Positions 50,233 through 59,626 of a DNA stretch of 64,000 nt are shown one piece after another. Numbering within the stretch: position 1 is the stretch's first letter; each line of letters starts with the position of its first letter. The stretch is taken from the NCBI GenBank assembly GCA_024343425.1, contig BRLC01000013.1, forward strand, positions 1-64,000, written 5' to 3'. The position numbers were made by a program, and so were the translations under genes. Source of the stretch: Rhizobiaceae bacterium MnEN-MB40S. GTDB taxonomy: Bacteria > Pseudomonadota > Alphaproteobacteria > Rhizobiales > Rhizobiaceae. The notes beneath the pieces are model-generated. The model worked only from the letters and a program-made list of their open reading frames with translations, did no database searches and was not told the origin of the DNA.

Positions 50233-50988
50233 TCAACTGCTGAACTGGCGCGCCGTGTGGTCGATGTCGAGCTCTATGCGGTCGGCGGCGAAGCAGGTGA
50301 CGGAATATTCGAGCCGTCTTCCGTCCATTTCCGCGTTGACGCCTTCGGTTTTCAACACGACTGCGCCGGCGGAAAGATTGAGCTCATTGAGCAGGTCCGG
50401 CTCTGCGTGATGCGCCGAAACGCGCGTTGAGACGCGCACATAGTCGGCGACGCCGAGACGTTTCAGGCAGGCCGTGACGGAGCCGAGTTCCCGATAGAGA
50501 TCGCCAATCTGCGGAAAGCGCTCCGCGTCGAACCAGTTGCGGGCTGACGAGACGGGGACGCCGTCGGCGTAGTGCACGGTTTCCAGGCAGGTGACCGACG
50601 CCCCGGTCTCGAGCTCCAGCGCGCGGGCGATTTCGGCGTCGGCGGGACCGTTCTGGACGGCTTTCAGCCGCGCTTCCAGGGCGCGTGCCTGACCGGCCAA
50701 CCCCTCGGTGAAGCGCGTGCGCCGTCCGATCGGATATTTCAGTCGCGACCGCCTGACAATGAAGGTTCCGCGTCCCTGTTCGACGCGAAGCACGCCTTCA
50801 TTCGCCAGCGCCGCAATGGCGCTTCGCACCGTATGCCGGTTGACCTGGAACCGCCGCGCCAGCGCCATTTCGCCCGGCAAGGCGCCGGTGTCGTCGAATT
50901 CGCCAGCGCTGATTGCCATGCGTATGCGGTCGGCGATCTGTCGCCATACGGAAATGCCGCTGCGGCGTTCAATGGTTTCGATTGTCAC
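50233..50988 (-). CDS. phnF: Phosphonate metabolism regulator PhnF (GntR/HutC family)
   Basis: A 251-residue regulator: N-terminal GntR winged helix (residues about 12-75, GALPGEMALARRFQVNRHTVRSAIAALANEGVLRVEQGRGTFIV) and a UTRA effector domain (residues about 95-235). Divergent from phnG, it should repress the phn operon when phosphonate intermediates are absent. The start is GTG at 50988; a Pho-box-like sequence overlaps that codon. Repeats at 51030-51055 are candidate sites. Confidence 0.88.
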   Translation of the reverse strand: MTIETIERRSGISVWRQIADRIRMAISAGEFDDTGALPGEMALARRFQVNRHTVRSAIAALANEGVLRVEQGRGTFIVRRSRLKYPIGRRTRFTEGLAGQARALEARLKAVQNGPADAEIARALELETGASVTCLETVHYADGVPVSSARNWFDAERFPQIGDLYRELGSVTACLKRLGVADYVRVSTRVSAHHAEPDLLNELNLSAGAVVLKTEGVNAEMDGRRLEYSVTCFAADRIELDIDHTARQFSS

Positions 50989-51009
50989 AAGGCTGTCATC
51001 CTCTGTCGC
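50982..51009 (+). promoter_or_regulatory. Pho-box-like half-sites upstream of phnG
   Basis: TTGTCAC AAGG CTGTCAT (50982-50999) matches the PhoB box CTGTCATAWAWCTGTMAY at 14 of 18 positions. A third half-site, CTGTCGC, begins at 51003. A TATACA -10-like hexamer (51017-51022) follows at suitable distance. It points toward phnG and overlaps the phnF start codon. Confidence 0.55.
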
Positions 51010-51029
51010 TATCTGCTATACACAGAGAA

Positions 51030-51055
51030 TGTCTAGTTGTCTAGATGAATAGACA
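51030..51055. promoter_or_regulatory. Candidate PhnF operator
   Basis: TGTCTA occurs at 51030 and 51038, and its complement TAGACA at 51050-51055. The 51038/51050 pair forms a 6-6-6 inverted repeat. It lies downstream of the inferred phnG -10, where a bound repressor would block transcription. Confidence 0.55.
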
Positions 51056-51069
51056 GGTTGAGCGTTGCA

Positions 51070-51552
51070 ATGGCAAAACAGGAAAACATGACCGCCGACG
51101 AGTCCGCGATAGGTGAGACATCGAGGCGCGAGGCAATGGCCGTTCTGGCCCGGGCCACACAGGCTGAGCTTGAGACGGCCTGGAAAGACTGGCGGGACAA
51201 GCCCGGGGTGGAGCCTGTGAGAGGGCCGGAGACCGGACTGGTCATGCTCAGAGGACGGATCGGCGGCGGCGGATCGCCCTTCAATTTTGGCGAAGCGACG
51301 GTGACCCGCGCCACGGTGCGTTTGACGACAGGGCAGGTGGGTCACGCCTATGCGCTGGGCACGGCGAAAGGCAAGGTGCGCTATGCGGCGATCTTCGATG
51401 CGCTGTGGCAGGACAAGCAGACGCGCCTCCATGTCGAGGACGCGGTCCTTGCGCCGGTGCGCCGGCGCATGCAGGCGCGCACAGACAGCAGGGCCGCCGA
51501 AGCAGCCGCCACCAAGGTGGATTTCTTCACGATGGTCAGAGGAGAAGACTGA
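51070..51552 (+). CDS. phnG: C-P lyase core subunit PhnG
   Basis: A 160-residue protein with the PhnG pattern RREAMAVLARATQAELETAW, ETGLVMLRGRIGGGGSPFNFGEATVTRATVRL and GHAYALGTAKGKVRYAAIFDAL. Part of the PhnGHIJ complex that joins phosphonate to ATP-derived ribose triphosphate and cleaves the C-P bond. The ATG at 51070 is chosen over an in-frame TTG at 51058. The stop overlaps the phnH start. Confidence 0.92.
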   Translation: MAKQENMTADESAIGETSRREAMAVLARATQAELETAWKDWRDKPGVEPVRGPETGLVMLRGRIGGGGSPFNFGEATVTRATVRLTTGQVGHAYALGTAKGKVRYAAIFDALWQDKQTRLHVEDAVLAPVRRRMQARTDSRAAEAAATKVDFFTMVRGED

Positions 51553-52190
51553 TGCCGGCGACACAGACGAATGCGGCCCAGGCGATCACCGGCGGCTTCG
51601 CCAACCCGGTCTTCGAGGCGCAGGCGGTGTTCCGCCAGCTGATGAACGCAATGGCCAATCCCGGCGTGCTTCACGCGATCGAGACGAATGTTGCGCCGCC
51701 CGCGCCGCTGACGGCGGTCGCCGGCGCGCTTGCGGCGACCCTGTTCGACCACGACACCGTCATCTGGCTGGGGCCTGTCATCGCACGGGAGGAAAAGGCG
51801 CGGTCATGGCTTGCCTTTCACACCTCGGCGCCATTGACGGACCAGGCGCTGGACGCGCATTTCGCGATCCTCGCCGATCCGGGACACATTTCGTCTTTCG
51901 AGAATTTCGCGCAAGGCACGCAGGAATATCCCGATCGCTCCACCACCCTCATCGTGCAGTTGCCGTCTCTGCAGGGCGGCCCGGCGCTGGAGCTAAGGGG
52001 ACCAGGCATCAAGGATCGCGCCGTTATCCGGCCCGCCGGATTGCCGGACGCCTTTCCGGCGCTCTGGAAGGCGAATGGCGGCAAGTTTCCGCGCGGCGTC
52101 GACCTCGTGCTTGCCGGACCCGACGCGATCATCGGTCTGCCGCGAACCACTCGGGTCGAAGCGATCGCCAACGTGAAGGAGGCCAACTGA
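51552..52190 (+). CDS. phnH: C-P lyase core subunit PhnH
   Basis: A 212-residue PhnH: GGFANPVFEAQAVFRQLMNAMANPGV is the family start, followed by LFDHDTVIWLG and ELRGPGIKD. Structural subunit of the PhnGHIJ core. Start overlaps the phnG stop (TGATG); an open frame upstream is inside phnG. The gap to phnI is one base. Confidence 0.92.
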   Translation: MPATQTNAAQAITGGFANPVFEAQAVFRQLMNAMANPGVLHAIETNVAPPAPLTAVAGALAATLFDHDTVIWLGPVIAREEKARSWLAFHTSAPLTDQALDAHFAILADPGHISSFENFAQGTQEYPDRSTTLIVQLPSLQGGPALELRGPGIKDRAVIRPAGLPDAFPALWKANGGKFPRGVDLVLAGPDAIIGLPRTTRVEAIANVKEAN

Positions 52191-52191
52191 C

Positions 52192-53310
52192 ATGTATGTG
52201 GCAGTGAAAGGCGGCGAGAAAGCCATCAACAACGCCCATCGGCTGCTGGCGGACAGACGGCGCGGCGACCGCTCGGTGCCCGCCGTCAGCCTGGAGCAGA
52301 TCGTGGAACAGCTTGCGCTCGGCGTCGACCGGATCATGAGCGAAGCCTCGCTCTACGACCGTGAACTTGCGGCGCTTGCCATGAAACAGGCGCGCGGCGA
52401 CATGATCGAGGCGATCTTTCTGCTCAGGGCCTATCGCACGACCCTGCCGCGCTTCGGCTACAGCGAACCGATCGACACGTCTGAAATGCGCATCGAGCGC
52501 CGGATTTCGGCGACCTACAAGGACCTGCCCGGCGGGCAGCTTCTGGGGCCGACCTTCGACTATACTCACCGGCTTCTCGATCCCGATCTGATGGCGGACG
52601 GGGAAGTGGAAGCAGGCGTAGCGGCGGAAGCCGAGACCGGGCGCACGCCGCGTGTTTCCGAGATCCTCGCCAATGAAGGCTTGATCGAAAGCGACGGCGA
52701 GTTGCCGGACGATCACCGCACCGGCGACCTGACGCGCGAGCCCATGGAGTTTCCGATGGAGCGCGACATCCGGCTCCAGGCGCTGGCGCGCGGCGACGAA
52801 GGCTTCCTCTTGGCGCTCGGCTATTCGACCCAGCGCGGCTACGCCCGGACCCACCCCTTTACCGGAGAGATCCGCATCGGCGAGGTGGAGGTTCTGCTTG
52901 AAGTCCCCGAACTGGGATTTGCGGTCAGTCTTGGCGAAATCCAGGTGACGGAATGCCAGATGGTGACCCAGTTCAAGGGGTCGGCGAAGTCTCCGCCGCA
53001 ATTTACCCGCGGCTACGGGCTGGTCTTCGGTCAGAGCGAACGCAAGGCGATGGCGATGTCGCTCGTCGACCGCGCGCTGCGCGCCGAAGAACTGGGCGAG
53101 GATATCGTTGCGCCGGCGCAGGACGAGGAATTCGTGATTTCCCACTCGGACAACGTCCAGGCGACCGGCTTCGTCGAGCATCTGAAATTGCCACACTATG
53201 TCGACTTCCAGGCCGAACTGGATCTCGTGCGGCGGATGCGCGCGGAATACGAGGAAGACCAGAAGAAGCAGGAAGGAAATGGCGGCGACACCCTGGAGGC
53301 GGCCGAATGA
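52192..53310 (+). CDS. phnI: C-P lyase subunit PhnI (nucleosidase)
   Basis: A 372-residue PhnI: MYVAVKGGEKAINNAHRLLADRRRGD at the start and YDRELAALAMKQARGDMIEAIFLLRAYRTTLPRFGYSEP. It displaces adenine from ATP and attaches the phosphonate, making 5'-triphosphoribosyl alkylphosphonate with PhnG, PhnH and PhnL. The stop overlaps phnJ (ATGA). Full length, slightly acidic C-terminal extension. Confidence 0.93.
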   Translation: MYVAVKGGEKAINNAHRLLADRRRGDRSVPAVSLEQIVEQLALGVDRIMSEASLYDRELAALAMKQARGDMIEAIFLLRAYRTTLPRFGYSEPIDTSEMRIERRISATYKDLPGGQLLGPTFDYTHRLLDPDLMADGEVEAGVAAEAETGRTPRVSEILANEGLIESDGELPDDHRTGDLTREPMEFPMERDIRLQALARGDEGFLLALGYSTQRGYARTHPFTGEIRIGEVEVLLEVPELGFAVSLGEIQVTECQMVTQFKGSAKSPPQFTRGYGLVFGQSERKAMAMSLVDRALRAEELGEDIVAPAQDEEFVISHSDNVQATGFVEHLKLPHYVDFQAELDLVRRMRAEYEEDQKKQEGNGGDTLEAAE

Positions 53311-54200
53311 CCATACAGCAGACCGACATGGCGACCTACAATTTCGCCTATCTCGACGAACAGACGAAACGCATGATCCGCCGCGCGATCCTGAAGGCGA
53401 TCGCCATTCCCGGATATCAGGTGCCTTTCGCCAGCCGTGAAATGCCGATGCCCTATGGCTGGGGAACCGGCGGCGTGCAGGTGACGGCCTCCATCCTCGG
53501 ACCGGACGATGTGCTCAAGGTGATCGACCAGGGCGCCGACGACACGACGAACGCCGTATCGATCCGCGCCTTTTTCCAGCGTGTGGCGAATGTCGCTGTG
53601 ACCACCCACACGAAGGACGCGACGGTGATCCAGACCCGGCACCGCATTCCGGAAGAAACCCTGGGAAAGGGACAGGTCCTCGTCTACCAGGTGCCGATCC
53701 CCGAACCGCTGCGCTTTCTGGAGCCGCGCGAGACGGAAACGCGCAAGATGCATGCGCTCGAGGAATACGGCCTGATGCATGTGAAGCTCTACGAGGACAT
53801 CGCGCGCAACGGCCATATCGCCACAACCTACGCCTATCCGGTGAAGGTGGAGGGGCGCTACGTGATGGACCCGTCGCCGACGCCGAAATTCGACAATCCG
53901 AAGATGCACATGTCGGAGGCGCTGCAGCTCTTCGGCGCCGGGCGCGAGAAGCGTATATACGCCCTGCCGCCTCATACGGATGTCGTCAGCCTCGATTTCG
54001 AGGACCATCCGTTCGAGGTCCAGACATTCGACCAGCCCTGCGCGCTGTGCGGCGCGGACGGCGTCTATCTGGACGAGGTGATCCTCGACGACAAGGGCGG
54101 GCGCATGTTCGTCTGTTCCGACACCGACCATTGCGAAAAGCGCCGCGAGGAAGGCCATCGCGGGCCGCTCGCCGCCGAAGCCCCGGAGATGCAGTCATGA
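53307..54200 (+). CDS. phnJ: C-P lyase PhnJ (radical SAM)
   Basis: A 297-residue PhnJ. The iron-sulfur/radical cysteines are C245, C248, C270 and C276, with the exact family spacing CX2CX21CX5C. The glycyl-radical region is AIPGYQVPFASREMPMPYGWGTGG (Gly36). It cuts the carbon-phosphorus bond of ribosyl phosphonate, releasing alkane and cyclic phosphate. All key residues are present. The ATG at 53307 overlaps the phnI stop. Confidence 0.95.
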   Translation: MTIQQTDMATYNFAYLDEQTKRMIRRAILKAIAIPGYQVPFASREMPMPYGWGTGGVQVTASILGPDDVLKVIDQGADDTTNAVSIRAFFQRVANVAVTTHTKDATVIQTRHRIPEETLGKGQVLVYQVPIPEPLRFLEPRETETRKMHALEEYGLMHVKLYEDIARNGHIATTYAYPVKVEGRYVMDPSPTPKFDNPKMHMSEALQLFGAGREKRIYALPPHTDVVSLDFEDHPFEVQTFDQPCALCGADGVYLDEVILDDKGGRMFVCSDTDHCEKRREEGHRGPLAAEAPEMQS

Positions 54201-54973
54201 GCGACCAGCCCCTGTTGCGCGTCAACGCGGTGACGAAATATTACGGCGGCCGGATCGGCTGCGAGGAGGTAAGCTTCTCGCTGTGGCCCGGCGAAGTGCT
54301 GGCGGTCGTCGGCGAATCCGGCTCCGGCAAGACGACGTTGCTCAACTGTATTTCCACGCGGCTGCCGCCGACGTCGGGAACGGTGGAATACCGCATGCGC
54401 GACGGCCAGATGCGCGATCTCTACCGCATGGGCGAGGCGGAGCGGCGCCTCCTGATGCGCACCGACTGGGGCTTCGTGCACCAGAACCCGGCCGACGGCC
54501 TGCGGATGACGGTGTCGGCCGGCGCCAATGTCGGCGAACGGCTGATGGCGGTCGGCGATCGCCACTACGGTAAAATCCGGGCGGCCGCCGGCGACTGGCT
54601 GGGCCGGGTCGAAATCGACGTCGATCGCATCGACGATCAGCCGCGGGACTTTTCCGGCGGCATGCGCCAGCGCCTGCAGATCGCCCGCAACCTGGTGACC
54701 GGGCCGCGGCTGGTGTTTATGGACGAGCCGACCGGCGGTCTTGATGTTTCAGTACAGGCGCGCCTGCTCGACCTCGTTCGCTCGCTTGTCGCCGATCTCG
54801 GCCTCTCGGCGATCGTCGTGACCCACGACCTCGCCGTAGCGCGGCTTCTGTCCCATCGCATGCTGGTGATGAAAGACGGTCACGTGATCGAACACGGTCT
54901 GACGGATCGCGTGCTCGACGATCCGCAGGAGCCTTACACCCAACTCCTCGTTTCCTCCATTCTACAGGTTTAG
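54197..54973 (+). CDS. phnK: C-P lyase system ATPase PhnK
   Basis: A 258-residue ABC-type ATPase: Walker A GESGSGKTT, signature FSGGMRQR, Walker B LVFMDEPTGGLD. PhnK binds the PhnGHIJ core as a dimer; it is not a transporter. The ATG at 54197 overlaps the phnJ stop by four bases. Four bases separate it from phnL. Confidence 0.92.
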   Translation: MSDQPLLRVNAVTKYYGGRIGCEEVSFSLWPGEVLAVVGESGSGKTTLLNCISTRLPPTSGTVEYRMRDGQMRDLYRMGEAERRLLMRTDWGFVHQNPADGLRMTVSAGANVGERLMAVGDRHYGKIRAAAGDWLGRVEIDVDRIDDQPRDFSGGMRQRLQIARNLVTGPRLVFMDEPTGGLDVSVQARLLDLVRSLVADLGLSAIVVTHDLAVARLLSHRMLVMKDGHVIEHGLTDRVLDDPQEPYTQLLVSSILQV

Positions 54974-54977
54974 AAAC

Positions 54978-55685
54978 ATGGCTACGCCTTTGGTTGTTTC
55001 GGAAGTCTCCAAGAGTTTCACCATGCATCTGCGCAGCGGCGTGAAACTGCCGGTGGTGGACAACGTCAATTTTTCTGTCGCCGCCGGCGAATGCGTCGTG
55101 CTTGGCGGGCCGTCCGGCGTTGGCAAGAGCTCGATTCTCAAGATGCTGTACGGAAACTACAGCGTGAACGAGGGTCAGATCCTGATCACGCATGGCGATC
55201 GCACCGTCGATATCGCCAGCGCCGATCCACGGATGGTGCTGGCGCTGCGGCGCGACGTGATCGGCTATGTCAGCCAGTTTCTGCGCACCGTGCCGCGCGT
55301 CGCCGCCGTCGATGTGGTGGCCGAGCCGCTGATCGCCCAGCGCGTGTCGCAGGAAGCCGCGCTTGCAAGAGCCCGCGAGTTGCTGGCGCAGCTCAATCTG
55401 CCGGAGCGCCTCTGGTCGCTGCCGCCGGCGACGTTTTCGGGCGGCGAACAGCAGCGCGTCAACATCGCTCGCGGCTTCATCACCAGCCACCCGGTGCTGC
55501 TGCTGGACGAGCCGACGGCGTCTCTCGACGCGGCGAACCGCGCCGTGGTCATCGACCTGATCCGCGACAAGAAGGAAGAGGGCGCGGCGCTTCTCGGCAT
55601 CTTCCACGACGCCGAAGTGCGCGCCGCGGTGGCGGACCGCACGATCGACGTCAGCGAATTTCGCGCTGTTGGTGAGGCCGCCTGA
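54978..55685 (+). CDS. phnL: C-P lyase system ATPase PhnL
   Basis: A 235-residue ABC-type ATPase: Walker [10 protein letters not shown], signature FSGGEQQR, Walker [12 protein letters not shown]. It acts with PhnI and the core complex. The stop overlaps the next start (TGATG). Confidence 0.92.
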   Translation: MATPLVVSEVSKSFTMHLRSGVKLPVVDNVNFSVAAGECVVLGGPSGVGKSSILKMLYGNYSVNEGQILITHGDRTVDIASADPRMVLALRRDVIGYVSQFLRTVPRVAAVDVVAEPLIAQRVSQEAALARARELLAQLNLPERLWSLPPATFSGGEQQRVNIARGFITSHPVLLLDEPTASLDAANRAVVIDLIRDKKEEGAALLGIFHDAEVRAAVADRTIDVSEFRAVGEAA

Positions 55686-56296
55686 TGAAGAAGCTTTCCG
55701 TCGAACCGAAGATCCACGAAACCGCACGCGTGCGCGACAGCACGTTTGGCCGCTATACGGAAGTGGACGAACGCTGCCAGATCGCCGAATGCGACATGGG
55801 CGACTACTCCTACGTGATGCGCGACAGCGAGATATGGAGCGCGACGATCGGAAAGTTCGTCAATATTGCGAGCCACGTGCGCATCAACGCCACCAACCAC
55901 CCGACCTGGCGCGCGACCCTGCACCATTTCACCTACCGGGCCGGGGACTATTTCGACGGGGCCGAGCACGAACACGACTTCTTCAACTGGAGACGCGAGA
56001 ACTCTGTGACAGTGGGTCATGACGTCTGGCTCGGCCACGGCTCGACGCTGCTGCCGGGCGTGACGGTCGGCAATGGCGCCGTTGTCGGCGCAGGGGCGGT
56101 GGTGTCGAAGGACGTCGCGCCCTACACCATCGTCGGCGGGGTGCCGGCGAAGCTCATCCGCGAGCGGTTTTCAGCGGCGACGGGCGAGGCGATGGAGGCG
56201 CTCGCCTGGTGGGACTGGGACCACGACCGGCTGCATGCGGCGCTTGCCGACTTCCGCGCGCTCGACGCGGAAGCCTTTGTCGACAAGTACGCTTAG
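55685..56296 (+). CDS. Phosphonate-cluster hexapeptide-repeat acyltransferase
   Basis: A 203-residue left-handed beta-helix transferase: repeats such as [23 protein letters not shown], the xenobiotic-acetyltransferase-type loop [19 protein letters not shown], and [38 protein letters not shown]. The His in NATNHPT is the likely catalytic base. This family is found in many phn operons, in place of the GNAT enzyme PhnO of E. coli; acetylation of aminoalkylphosphonates is the probable role. Coupled to phnL. Confidence 0.87.
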   Translation: MKKLSVEPKIHETARVRDSTFGRYTEVDERCQIAECDMGDYSYVMRDSEIWSATIGKFVNIASHVRINATNHPTWRATLHHFTYRAGDYFDGAEHEHDFFNWRRENSVTVGHDVWLGHGSTLLPGVTVGNGAVVGAGAVVSKDVAPYTIVGGVPAKLIRERFSAATGEAMEALAWWDWDHDRLHAALADFRALDAEAFVDKYA

Positions 56297-56375
56297 GTGA
56301 TTTGCCCATTCGCCTGTCTTCTGAGCCTGGAGACGCAGTAGCGGTCTCATTGCCATCGGGCAGGCGAGAGGCTTG

Positions 56376-56888
56376 TCAGTTCGAGGTCGAATGACCGGAA
56401 TGGCTATGCGATCCGTGTCCGCCCTTCATGTCGCGAACCGGCAATTCCAGTTCGACGGTTCCGGCCTTCTCGAATTCGAGCGTGATCGTGCGGGTTTCGC
56501 CGGGCTTCAGCTGCTCCTTCATCTTCATGAACATGATGTGGAAGCCGCCGGGTTTGAGCACGACTTCCCCGCCGGCCGGAATTTCCAGACCATCGGAGAG
56601 CGCGCGCATCTTCATCACGTCGCCTTCCATCTTCATTTCATGGACCTCGACGTGGTCGGCGAAGCCGACCGACCCGCCGATGAGACGATCGGTCTCGGCG
56701 CCGGAATTCCTGATGACCATGTATCCGCCGGAAACCGGCGCGTTGGGCGGCGTGGCGCGGGCGTAGGGCTGGACGATCTCCAGATCCCCGACCTTGATGA
56801 CGTCCATCGCGTGTTCGGCATGTGTGGCGACAGCAGTCGCGGCGAAGAGGGCGGCGGCGAGCGCCAGGACAGATTTGAACAGTTTCAT
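56376..56888 (-). CDS. Periplasmic copper chaperone PCu(A)C
   Basis: A 170-residue protein with a signal peptide. The copper motif is His83, Met94, His117 and Met119 (VHEMKMEGDVMKM...GGFHIMFM), close to H-x10-M-x21-H-x-M. A His-rich tail (GGHGSHSHSGHS) may bind more metal. PCu(A)C proteins hand Cu(I) to cytochrome oxidase CuA or Sco. It sits on the opposite strand between the two halves of the phn locus. The ATG at 56888 starts the signal peptide. Confidence 0.87.
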   Translation of the reverse strand: MKLFKSVLALAAALFAATAVATHAEHAMDVIKVGDLEIVQPYARATPPNAPVSGGYMVIRNSGAETDRLIGGSVGFADHVEVHEMKMEGDVMKMRALSDGLEIPAGGEVVLKPGGFHIMFMKMKEQLKPGETRTITLEFEKAGTVELELPVRDMKGGHGSHSHSGHSTSN

Positions 56889-56995
56889 CTTGTGCCTCCA
56901 TGCTGCGTGCGCATGCGGCGCATCGGCAGCGATGTCTTTTCGTATTGAAGAAAATCGGGATGACGCTGACTGGACTGGAGCCCAGTTTTCGTCGA

Positions 56996-57388
56996 TCAGA
57001 CGATGGAGGGAGGCGCCCGGGCGCCAAGCCCCGTGACGACGCGGATCGCAATGGACGGTTCGCTGGAGAGCGGAGGCGCAGCGCGGGTAAAGCGCGCCAC
57101 GCGCAGGATCGCCGGTTCGCGGGGTGTCGGGCCGAGGATTTTTGCCAGCGTGCAGAGCGGACAATGCGAGCGGTATCCGCCTGCGGGGGCGTCGCCGCCG
57201 GTCGCGTCGCACAGGAACGGCAGCGAGCCGTCAGGCAGCACATAGGCCGAAAGATCCGTGACCTCGCCATTGTTCGTCACCAGAACCGTGCGCGGCATCA
57301 TCGGCCATGCCAGCAGGAACACCATGCTGGCGACGGCAATCAACGTTGCCGGCAGCTTGATGTCCCGTTTGGCGAATTGCGCGATCAT
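56996..57388 (-). CDS. DUF2946-like membrane-anchored protein, copper-associated
   Basis: A 130-residue protein with an N-terminal hydrophobic segment (LIAVASMVFLLAWPMM) and two Cys-containing spots, FLCDATG and HCPLCTLAK. The latter CPLC motif resembles DUF2946 proteins, which accompany PCu(A)C or copper-uptake genes. The assignment is by motif and neighbour only. It lies 107 bases upstream of the copper chaperone gene on the same strand. Confidence 0.6.
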   Translation of the reverse strand: MIAQFAKRDIKLPATLIAVASMVFLLAWPMMPRTVLVTNNGEVTDLSAYVLPDGSLPFLCDATGGDAPAGGYRSHCPLCTLAKILGPTPREPAILRVARFTRAAPPLSSEPSIAIRVVTGLGARAPPSIV

Positions 57389-57638
57389 GGGTCAATGCGC
57401 ATAACCGACTTCACGGCTTCGGGCAATGCGACATGTGAGACTGTTGATCATATCATCGGCGCATCGCGGCCGGCGACTTTAAACAGCGACGAACCGTTTC
57501 GCGCCTCCGCCGCCTCCCGGCGCGCGGGTGAGCGCAGGCAACTCCCTGCGAGGTGCGCCCGGGGTTTGATCGCCTAAAATCCGGGCGTTTGCCGGTGTTG
57601 TGCGCAGCACGGCGCCGATCAACAGTCGGCGTTGTGGA

Positions 57639-57656
57639 TTGTAATATTTCCGTAAC
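57639..57656 (+). promoter_or_regulatory. Pho-box-like site upstream of phnC
   Basis: TTGTAAT ATTT CCGTAAC matches the PhoB box at 14 of 18 positions. A weaker third half-site, ATGACAC, follows at the same 11-base period (57661). It lies in the 343-base gap before phnC, where nothing else was recognised. No clear -10 follows. Confidence 0.5.
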
Positions 57657-57731
57657 AAAAATGACACGCGGCGTTCACGTCAACCCACTAACCGATGCAT
57701 GACAAAGCCCGACTACTGTTCAGGGACAGAC

Positions 57732-58553
57732 ATGCTGAAGCTTGAGAACGTTACCCGCCGTTTTGGCGGATACGCCGCGGTAAACAACGTGACGATCACC
57801 GTTCCTAAAGGACAGATGGTCGGCGTTATCGGCAGATCCGGCGCAGGCAAGTCGACGCTTCTGAGAATGCTGAACCGGCTGATCGACCCGAGCAGCGGGT
57901 CGGTGCGTTTCGACCAGACGGAAGTCACGGAACTGAAGGGCGCAGCGCTCAGGAACTGGCAGCGCGACTGCGCGATGATTTTTCAGCAGTTCAATCTCGT
58001 TCCGCGCCTCAACGTTCTGACCAATGTGCTTCTGGGTCGACTGAATCATCGGTCGACCCTTTTGAATCTGACCGGCTCGTTTTCAAAGGAAGAGAGAGCC
58101 ATGGCCATCTCGGCCCTTGAGCGCCTGGGCATCGCCCAGACCGCGCTGCAGAGCGCCGGCACGCTTTCCGGCGGACAGCAGCAGCGCGTCGCCATCGCCC
58201 GCGCGCTCATGCAGCAACCCAAGATCATTCTCGCGGATGAACCGATCGCCTCGCTCGATCCGCTCAACGCCAAGGTCGTGATGGACTCCCTGCACAATAT
58301 CAATCAGGAAGAAGGCATCACCGTCATCACCAATCTGCACACGCTCGACACGGCCAGGCACTATTGCGAACGCGTGATCGGCATGGCCGCCGGCGAGGTC
58401 GTCTTCGACGGCCCTGCAGAGGAACTGACATCGGAAGCCGTGCGCATGATCTATGGCGCTTCGGGTGAGGATCTGTCCGAAGACATCACCTCGACCAGCA
58501 TCAAGGACAAAACGTCAACCCCATCGGTCGGCTCGCTACAGCACGCCGTTTGA
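57732..58553 (+). CDS. phnC: Phosphonate ABC transporter ATP-binding protein PhnC
   Basis: A 273-residue ATPase: Walker [10 protein letters not shown], signature LSGGQQQR, Walker [13 protein letters not shown], and the PhnC-type [28 protein letters not shown]. The ATG at 57732 starts the family N-terminus; an earlier in-frame ATG at 57699 is possible. First gene of phnCDE1E2. Confidence 0.92.
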   Translation: MLKLENVTRRFGGYAAVNNVTITVPKGQMVGVIGRSGAGKSTLLRMLNRLIDPSSGSVRFDQTEVTELKGAALRNWQRDCAMIFQQFNLVPRLNVLTNVLLGRLNHRSTLLNLTGSFSKEERAMAISALERLGIAQTALQSAGTLSGGQQQRVAIARALMQQPKIILADEPIASLDPLNAKVVMDSLHNINQEEGITVITNLHTLDTARHYCERVIGMAAGEVVFDGPAEELTSEAVRMIYGASGEDLSEDITSTSIKDKTSTPSVGSLQHAV

Positions 58554-58636
58554 GCGGCAGGCAGCCGGGATCGCCTTGCCCGCGTCAAGGGCCCATCGAC
58601 TTGCAAACTCAAGACTGGGACAAACAGGAGAAACCC

Positions 58637-59545
58637 ATGTTCAAGAAAGCCCTTCTGGCGACAGCCGCACTGCTGACGATCGCTGTCGGCTCCGCTCAGG
58701 CCGAGGACCTGAAAGTATTCCGTATCGGAATCCTGGGCGGTGAAAACGAAGCTGACCGCCTTCGCAACTTCCAGTGCCTTTCCGAAACCCTGCCGGAAGC
58801 CATTGGCGTTGAAAAAGTATCGCTTTTCCCGGCCGCCGACTATGACGGCGTGATCCAGGGCCTGCTCGGCGGCACGCTCGACTACGCCGAACTCGGCGCT
58901 TCCGGCTACGCCAAGGTCTACCTCACCGACCCCAAGGCCGTTGAGCCGATCCTCACCACGATCCAGACCGACGGCTCCACCGGCTATTACTCCGTCATGG
59001 TCGCCCGCAAGGATTCCGGCATCAAGACGCTGGAAGACATGAAAGGCAAAAAGCTCGGCTTCGCCGATCCGGACTCCACCTCCGGCTTCCTGGTTCCGTC
59101 CGTTTCGCTTCCGGGCGACATCGGCATGCCGGTTGACGAATATTTCGCCGAAACCGGCTTCGGCGGCGGTCACGAGAACCTCGTTCTCGAAGTCGTGAAG
59201 GGCAATTTTGACGCCGGCACGACCTGGGCTTCCGGCGTTGGCAAGTTCGAAGACGGCTACACCTCCGGCAACCTGGCCAAGATGGTCGACAAGGGCATCC
59301 TCGACATGGGCGATCTCGTCCAGGTCTGGCAGTCGCCGCAGATCCCGAACGGACCGATCGTTGTGCGCACGTCCATGGACGGCGACATGAAGCAGAAGTT
59401 CAAGGCGTTCATGATGGCGCTTCCGGAAAGCGATCCGGAGTGCTTCAGCGCCATCCAGGGCGGTGACTACAAAGGCTTCACCGAAGTGGACGAAGACTTC
59501 TACAAGACCATCATCGCCGCCCGCAAGGCGAAGATCGGCAGCTAA
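58637..59545 (+). CDS. phnD: Phosphonate ABC transporter substrate-binding protein PhnD
   Basis: A 302-residue periplasmic receptor with a signal peptide (ending SAQAE) and PhnD marks FRIGILGGENEADRLRNFQCLSE, DSGIKTLEDMKGKKLGFADPDSTSGFLVP, and VKGNFDAGTTWASG. The ATG at 58637 follows CAGGAGAAACC. It binds alkylphosphonates. A strong hairpin follows, as after the potD-like gene. Confidence 0.93.
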   Translation: MFKKALLATAALLTIAVGSAQAEDLKVFRIGILGGENEADRLRNFQCLSETLPEAIGVEKVSLFPAADYDGVIQGLLGGTLDYAELGASGYAKVYLTDPKAVEPILTTIQTDGSTGYYSVMVARKDSGIKTLEDMKGKKLGFADPDSTSGFLVPSVSLPGDIGMPVDEYFAETGFGGGHENLVLEVVKGNFDAGTTWASGVGKFEDGYTSGNLAKMVDKGILDMGDLVQVWQSPQIPNGPIVVRTSMDGDMKQKFKAFMMALPESDPECFSAIQGGDYKGFTEVDEDFYKTIIAARKAKIGS

Positions 59546-59567
59546 TCGCCAGCTCCAAGACAATTCC

Positions 59568-59591
59568 CGTCGCGACCGCCCGGTCGCGACG
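59568..59591 (+). terminator. Intercistronic hairpin after phnD
   Basis: CGTCGCGACCG and CGGTCGCGACG are an 11-bp perfect stem with a very short loop, 22 bases after the phnD stop. A TTTT run comes nine bases later. It probably protects phnD mRNA and partly ends transcription before phnE1. Confidence 0.7.
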
Positions 59592-59626
59592 GCGACACTT
59601 TTCCTGCCTGAAACGGATAGCCCTGC

